This document shows positions 6,258 to 10,102 of a stretch of DNA of 10,102 bases, piece after piece. Location: positions 1 to 10,102 of the forward strand of contig JAQICW010000589.1 in assembly GCA_027858355.1 (NCBI GenBank), in the 5' to 3' direction. This DNA comes from Desulfobacula sp. (lineage in GTDB: Bacteria > Desulfobacterota > Desulfobacteria > Desulfobacterales > Desulfobacteraceae). The first letter of the stretch is position 1. Every line of letters begins with the position of its first letter. Below the pieces are notes generated by a model. The model searched no databases and was not told the origin of the DNA. It saw only the letters and a program-made list of their open reading frames with translations. Position numbers and translations under genes: made by a program.

Positions 6258-8526
6258 TATTGAAGAAAAATATTGGTCCCATCCAAACTATTCCATTCAG
6301 AAGCATTTGATCAATATCGCAGCCTCTTTTGTGGAGGATTCCCACAAGGAGGCTGCATTTTTCCATGATATAGGAAAACTTACAAATGAATTTCAAAAAT
6401 ATATAAAAAACCCCGCTCACGCACGACGCACGACCCATGCCCTTGAAAGTGCCTTGATCTATTTGACAAATAAAAATCATAAGATTACGCCTGAATCATT
6501 TGCCATTTTTTACGCCATACTGAAACACCATGGGGATCTTGAAGATACTAATAACTTTTTCTATGACAAGCTGTCTTTCATAGATGATTTATTGGAAGCA
6601 TATCCTGACGTCGAAAAAAGGTTAGGAAAAATTTGTGAGAGAATCTGCCTGCCACTTAATTTGGATCTGGATGAAATCTGTTCTTTATTTGACCAGGAAG
6701 ACTTTGTACAGGAACATGATCTTGAATCGTTTCAAAATTATTTTTTAATTAAGGATATTTTCTCCAGATTAGTTTTTTCAGACAAATATGAAGCAATTTT
6801 TAAAGAACCCTATTCAGAACAACAATCGTGTCAATGGGAAACATATATTTCAAATCTTGTTAAATTAGTTGAATCAAAAAACAATAAAATGGCTTTTGTG
6901 AGAAATCAGGCACGTGAAGAAATCATAAACACCTACAGCAGGAATAAAGATAAAAGTATTTTTATAATTGAAGCGCCGACTGGAATCGGAAAAACCTTTT
7001 CCGCACTACACCTTGCCCTTAAAATTTGTCATGACAAAAATAAAAAAAGAATTATTAATGCCTTGCCCATGACATCCATAATCGACCAGACTCATGAAGA
7101 ATACAATTTGATTTTAGAACAGGACGATTTGCTTAAGTTTCACCATTTAACCCATTCAAAAAATTACATATCCCCTGATAATGAAGAGAAAAATGAAAAA
7201 GAATCTTCTTCGCAGCAACAAAATGATTTTATAGCCATGTCATGGTCTTCGGATACGGTCATTGTGACAACTTTTAATCAGCTTCTAAATATTTTTTATT
7301 CAAATAAAAACAGGGATCTTGTCAAGTTTTGGACAATCCGGGATTCTGTTATTATTTTGGATGAAATACAGGCAATACCAAGGATGCTGATTCAGGATCT
7401 TGCAAAGACCATAACCTTTATATCAAAAAGTTTTAATATTGATTTCATTTTAATGTCAGCAACAATCCCGGCAATCAAACAATATATCCCTCAGAACATA
7501 CTGGCTGAACTGCTTGACAACCGGTATTTTTCAATGGATTTCAATAACCGGTATTCGATTCAGATCAATACTCAGATCAATGATATGGACTCCCTTCTTG
7601 CTGCGACAAACATTCATTATAACAGCAATCGTTCTTTATTATGTGTGGTAAATTCAAAAAAACTGTCATTAGATCTATATAGCGAGGTAAAAGAGAATTT
7701 TAAAAAGGATATTCCATCTTCTGAGTTATTTTTTTTAAATACAAATATTATTCCAAAATGCAGGGCCAATATAATCAGTACAGTAAAAAAGAGGTTGAAA
7801 GAGAAACAAAAAACTCTGCTCATTTCAACTCAGGTTGTTGAAGCGGGTGTCGATCTTGATTTCGACTTTGGTATCAGGGAATTTGCTCCTCTTTATAGTA
7901 TGATTCAAGCCGCCGGCCGTATAAATAGAGAAAACAGAGAAGGAATGAACAAAAGTGCTAAACTGTTGGTAACTGACAAAATAGGTTATTGCCCATATCA
8001 TCCTACAGACCTTTTGAAAGAAGAGATTTTAGAATTGTTTTCTTCAGAGGTAAATGAAAATAGAATTCTTCCACTCCTTAATAAATATTTTCGAATCGTC
8101 ATGGAAAGGGTAGCTCCAGACCCTTTATTATATCAGGACATGCGGAAGCTCGAATTCGAAACAGTGTATCGCACTTATCTAAATAATTTTATGAAAGAAA
8201 TTCCGAATATTGCCCCTGTTTTTATTGAAATAGAAAAGGATCTGCACCAATCATTTTTATTAAAAATTGACAACATTCATGAAAAAATGAAACAGCCGGG
8301 AAAATCCATGGAAGGTAAAATGGATTGTAAGAGCAAATTAAAAAGTATACTCAAAGAAATATCCCAATATGTTATCAACGTTTCCATGGATGAAACAGCT
8401 GGATTACAAGATTTACATGAAATAGTTCAGATCAAAGTTTGTCCATATAAATTTGTCAGAAATAAAACAAAATACTGTTGTGAAAAAGGATGGTTAGGAG
8501 AAGAGACATTAATATTAACTTTTTAA
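6244..8526 (+). CDS. cas3: CRISPR-associated HD nuclease-helicase Cas3
   Basis: Cas3 is recruited by target-bound Cascade to nick and degrade DNA. From GTG 6244 the protein has 760 residues. The N-terminal HD nuclease shows His21, His41-Asp42 (Phe-His-Asp-Ile-Gly-Lys), His65 and His95-His96. The helicase shows Walker A Ala-Pro-Thr-Gly-Ile-Gly-Lys-Thr (Lys250), motif II Asp-Glu-Ile-Gln (373-376), Ser-Ala-Thr (405-407), Gln-Val-Val-Glu-Ala-Gly-Val-Asp, and motif VI Gln-Ala-Ala-Gly-Arg-Ile-Asn-Arg (555-562). All catalytic elements are present, so both activities should be intact. The frame extends to a TTG at 6211 inside cas5. GTG 6244 is preferred because it leaves a short N-terminus before the first HD histidine and has AGGA at 6230-6233; TTG 6250 is a further option. 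Overlap with cas5 is 14 bases. Confidence 0.95.
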   Translation: MNLFDIEEKYWSHPNYSIQKHLINIAASFVEDSHKEAAFFHDIGKLTNEFQKYIKNPAHARRTTHALESALIYLTNKNHKITPESFAIFYAILKHHGDLEDTNNFFYDKLSFIDDLLEAYPDVEKRLGKICERICLPLNLDLDEICSLFDQEDFVQEHDLESFQNYFLIKDIFSRLVFSDKYEAIFKEPYSEQQSCQWETYISNLVKLVESKNNKMAFVRNQAREEIINTYSRNKDKSIFIIEAPTGIGKTFSALHLALKICHDKNKKRIINALPMTSIIDQTHEEYNLILEQDDLLKFHHLTHSKNYISPDNEEKNEKESSSQQQNDFIAMSWSSDTVIVTTFNQLLNIFYSNKNRDLVKFWTIRDSVIILDEIQAIPRMLIQDLAKTITFISKSFNIDFILMSATIPAIKQYIPQNILAELLDNRYFSMDFNNRYSIQINTQINDMDSLLAATNIHYNSNRSLLCVVNSKKLSLDLYSEVKENFKKDIPSSELFFLNTNIIPKCRANIISTVKKRLKEKQKTLLISTQVVEAGVDLDFDFGIREFAPLYSMIQAAGRINRENREGMNKSAKLLVTDKIGYCPYHPTDLLKEEILELFSSEVNENRILPLLNKYFRIVMERVAPDPLLYQDMRKLEFETVYRTYLNNFMKEIPNIAPVFIEIEKDLHQSFLLKIDNIHEKMKQPGKSMEGKMDCKSKLKSILKEISQYVINVSMDETAGLQDLHEIVQIKVCPYKFVRNKTKYCCEKGWLGEETLILTF

Positions 8527-8553
8527 GACAGGTCTGATAATTAGGCGATTAAC

Positions 8554-8567
8554 AGGAGGAAGGTCCT
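8554..8567 (+). promoter_or_regulatory. cas4 Shine-Dalgarno with self-complementary downstream bases
   Basis: A strong AGGAGG (8554-8559) lies in the short gap after cas3. The four bases TCCT (8564-8567), immediately before the presumed ATT start, can pair with either AGGA copy (8554-8557 or 8557-8560), hiding the ribosome site in a small hairpin. There is no ATG, GTG or TTG in frame within a normal distance: the codons read Cys-4-rich Cas4 frame from 8553 with ATT at 8568 eight bases downstream, and the first in-frame ATG only at 8610. Confidence 0.45.
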
Positions 8568-9170
8568 ATTTTAAATCACCCGGAAAATGCTATATCAATA
8601 ACACCCTCAATGTTAATTGAATATACATTCTGTCCCCGGTTTATCTATTTCATGTTTGCCTTAGATATTCCCCAGAGGGAAGAAAAACGGTTTAAAGTTA
8701 TTAAAGGGCGGAAAATTCATGAAGAAAAAGCAAGCATTAATAAAGAATATTTGCGCAAAAAACTTGGTGTGGTTGAAAAGCAAAGTAATGTTTACCTTTC
8801 ATCAACTCAATATCATCTCAGGGGAATAATTGATGAGGTGTTGACTTTTGCTGACAATACAATGGCACCCCTAGATTTTAAATATGCAAAATACAGAGAG
8901 CTGAATTATAAAACGCAAAAGATTCAGGCATTGTGTTATTCTCTCCTGATCGAAGACAATTACGGAGAAAAATCAAACAAGGCATACATTGTTTATACAC
9001 GATCGAAAAATAAACTTATTGAACTAGAATTTAATAAAAAGGATAAATTGGAATTGGGAAAAAGTATCAAAGATGTCGTTCACATTATTAAGACAGGCTT
9101 TTATCCCAGACGGGCATCATCAATAAAAAGATGTGTCGACTGCTGTTACAAAAATATTTGTGAAAGCTGA
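8568..9170 (+). CDS. cas4: Cas4 RecB-family nuclease with Fe-S cluster (adaptation)
   Basis: Cas4 trims prespacers and selects for the PAM together with Cas1-Cas2. Counted from ATT 8568 (200 residues), the RecB-type active site shows His51 (Gly-Arg-Lys-Ile-His-Glu), Asp89 (Gly-Ile-Ile-Asp-Glu), Asp103-x-Lys105, and the Gln120...Tyr124 motif. The Fe-S ligands are Cys22 (Phe-Cys-Pro-Arg-Phe-Ile-Tyr-Phe) and Cys189, Cys192, Cys198 in the C-terminal Cys-x-x-Cys-Cys block. The first in-frame ATG is 8610. The frame is open from 8553, and the codons just before 8610 read Ile-Ser-Ile-Thr-Pro-Ser, the usual lead-in to the Leu-Ile-Glu-Tyr-x-x-Cys-Pro-Arg motif of Cas4, so translation probably begins upstream; ATT 8568 has AGGAGG eight bases away. 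It is the last gene before the leader and is unusually far from cas1-cas2. Confidence 0.93.
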   Translation: MLNHPENAISITPSMLIEYTFCPRFIYFMFALDIPQREEKRFKVIKGRKIHEEKASINKEYLRKKLGVVEKQSNVYLSSTQYHLRGIIDEVLTFADNTMAPLDFKYAKYRELNYKTQKIQALCYSLLIEDNYGEKSNKAYIVYTRSKNKLIELEFNKKDKLELGKSIKDVVHIIKTGFYPRRASSIKRCVDCCYKNICES

Positions 9171-9206
9171 TAAATGTTGAAATTATCTTTAAACACAGAA
9201 TGATAT

Positions 9207-9220
9207 ATTACTTTTGTAAT
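9207..9220. repeat. Perfect 5-bp inverted repeat in the leader
   Basis: ATTAC (9207-9211) and GTAAT (9216-9220) are perfect inverted copies separated by TTTT. This could be a small operator or a cruciform-prone leader element; in such AT-rich DNA it may also be chance. Confidence 0.35.
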
Positions 9221-9230
9221 CATGAAATTA
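9218..9230 (+). promoter_or_regulatory. IHF-like site in the leader
   Basis: AATCATGAAATTA fits the IHF consensus WATCAANNNNTTR except for one base (T in place of the last A of the core). It lies about 97 bases before the first repeat. IHF bending of the leader is required for integration in type I-E; whether it operates in I-B is not established, so this is a suggestion only. Confidence 0.22.
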
Positions 9231-9275
9231 AGGAAAATGAGTTGATAACATATAGATATTTAAACATATTGATCT

Positions 9276-9303
9276 TTGAAAAATTAGTTAACATACTTAA
9301 AAT
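9276..9303 (+). promoter_or_regulatory. Candidate array promoter in the leader
   Basis: TTGAAA (9276-9281) and TAAAAT (9298-9303) each match the sigma70 hexamers at five of six positions with a 16-base spacer. A transcript would start near 9310, about 17 bases before the first repeat, which is where a pre-crRNA promoter is expected. A weaker alternative is TTGATA (9242-9247) with CATATT (9265-9270), spacer 17. Confidence 0.5.
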
Positions 9304-9326
9304 TAAAGGGTATTTTAAAAAATGGA

Positions 9327-10102
9327 GTCTGAATTCCATATCCAGAAAAACAAGGATTGAAACTTGTTACTTCCCTATAAGAGATGATCTTAAGTTCTTT
9401 AAGTCTGAATTCCATATCCAGAAAAACAAGGATTGAAACTCAGCAACAGTATCAATACCACCAATGATTGCTTGTCTGAATTCCATATCCAGAAAAACAA
9501 GGATTGAAACCAAAAGAGAAAGCTCTTAACAGTTTGATTACAATAAGTCTGAATTCCATATCCAGAAAAACAAGGATTGAAACATCCTGTGAAACTAGAA
9601 CCTGAAAAACTTTCTTCAAGGTCTGAATTCCATATCCAGAAAAACAAGGATTGAAACCTGAATCCGAGTGAAGTTGGGAATGTTGTTGTTTCGTCTGAAT
9701 TCCATATCCAGAAAAACAAGGATTGAAACATAATTCATACAGATTGTTTAGATGATCTTATAGACTGGTCTGAATTCCATATCCAGAAAAACAAGGATTG
9801 AAACCAAACAGCGCTTTAAAGTCCATAGATAATGATCTTGGTCTGAATTCCATATCCAGAAAAACAAGGATTGAAACGTCAGAAGAATTATAGATGAATG
9901 GTTTGAGAAGCGTGTCTGAATTCCATATCCAGAAAAACAAGGATTGAAACTTCTCTCCTTTGCTGTGTTCTAAGATTTCCTCCAACGTCTGAATTCCATA
10001 TCCAGAAAAACAAGGATTGAAACTTAATGGTGCGGATTTCCCGGCTGCGTTTCCATCAGTCTGAATTCCATATCCAGAAAAACAAGGATTGAAACAAAAT
10101 TG
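9327..10102 (+). CRISPR. CRISPR array, 11 identical 37-nt repeats, truncated by the window edge
   Basis: The repeat begins GTCTGAATTCCATATCC and ends ACAAGGATTGAAAC. Copies start at 9327, 9403, 9474, 9547, 9621, 9693, 9768, 9841, 9914, 9987 and 10059. I see no base difference among them, so all seen copies are close to the leader end or well maintained. The ten complete spacers are 39, 34, 36, 37, 35, 38, 36, 36, 36 and 35 nt, in order; the eleventh begins at 10096 and is cut off. The terminal ATTGAAAC is the 8-nt handle typical of Cas6-processed type I-B crRNAs, which fixes the crRNA strand as +. Repeat folding is weak: only ATCC and GGAT (4 bp, 10-nt loop) pair, so Cas6 probably recognises a mostly unstructured repeat. 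The repeat carries a GAATTC palindrome near its 5' end. Confidence 0.99.

Larger units (their letters stand above)
9171..9326 (+). promoter_or_regulatory. CRISPR leader
   Basis: This is a very AT-rich, 156-base stretch between the cas4 stop and the first repeat, with no convincing gene. In type I systems the leader carries the array promoter and the signals that direct new spacers to the first repeat. The orientation of the repeats (3' end GATTGAAAC, the typical 5'-handle source) and the position next to the cas genes agree that this side is the leader end. It contains two promoter candidates, a 5-bp hairpin and an IHF-like site, listed separately. Confidence 0.8.

Noticed and set aside
8532..8542. 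GTCTGATAATT between cas3 and cas4, resembling the first bases of the CRISPR repeat
   Set aside because: Only the first six bases match without a gap and nothing like the rest of the repeat follows, so it is not a convincing degenerate repeat or crRNA-like element.
9200..9436. Plus-strand 78-codon frame across the leader and first two repeats
   Set aside because: It runs through the leader promoter region and into repeats, has no Shine-Dalgarno, and its end is determined by repeat sequence.
9399..9985. Two minus-strand open frames with repeated Phe-Gln-Ser-Leu-Phe-Phe-Trp-Ile-Trp units
   Set aside because: They are the reverse translation of the CRISPR repeats and spacers; the periodicity is that of the array and there is no ribosome site or independent coding signal.

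Overview
The window holds an almost complete type I-B CRISPR-Cas locus on the + strand. The layout is cas1 - cas2 - cas6 - cas8b - a stand-alone small-subunit (cas11-like) gene - cas7 (csh2) - cas5 - cas3 - cas4 - leader - CRISPR array. The tail of an unrelated cysteine-rich protein lies at the left edge, and the array runs off the right edge. The moderately AT-rich composition, Lys/Ile/Asn-rich proteins and a dispersed-repeat-like 'CGCAGAT' motif upstream of cas1 would suit an anaerobic Desulfobacterota-type bacterium. That taxonomic guess comes from general impression only and is weak.

Region by region: 1-250 is the 3' end of a Cys-cluster protein. 251-414 is intergenic, with a short 10-bp tandem motif, a possible weak terminator and candidate promoters. 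415-1729 is cas1-cas2, the spacer integrase. 1752-2417 is cas6, the pre-crRNA nuclease. 2434-6257 encodes the Cascade subunits Cas8b, Cas11-like, Cas7 and Cas5. 6244-8526 is cas3, the HD nuclease-helicase. 8568-9170 is cas4, the PAM-selecting nuclease partner of Cas1-Cas2. 9171-9326 is an AT-rich leader. From 9327 there are 11 identical 37-nt repeats separated by ten complete 34-39 nt spacers. Genes are packed with gaps of a few bases or with overlaps, so most of the locus is probably one operon, and the array is transcribed in the same direction.

Three things stand out. (1) The two genes cas1 and cas4 share an odd translation start. Each has a strong AGGAGG Shine-Dalgarno and a reading frame carrying the family's conserved N-terminus, but no ATG/GTG/TTG at the right distance, only ATC (cas1) or ATT (cas4). 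In both, the Shine-Dalgarno can fold into a small hairpin. This suggests deliberately weak or initiation-factor-sensitive expression of adaptation genes. (2) The Cas8b large subunit contains no cysteine at all. Where I expect the second half of the family zinc finger it has Ser-x-x-Ser, as if the finger had been lost. (3) The small-subunit region that is usually the C-terminus of Cas8b, or an internal translation product of it, appears here as a separate 149-residue gene. The adaptation genes are also split between the two ends of the operon.
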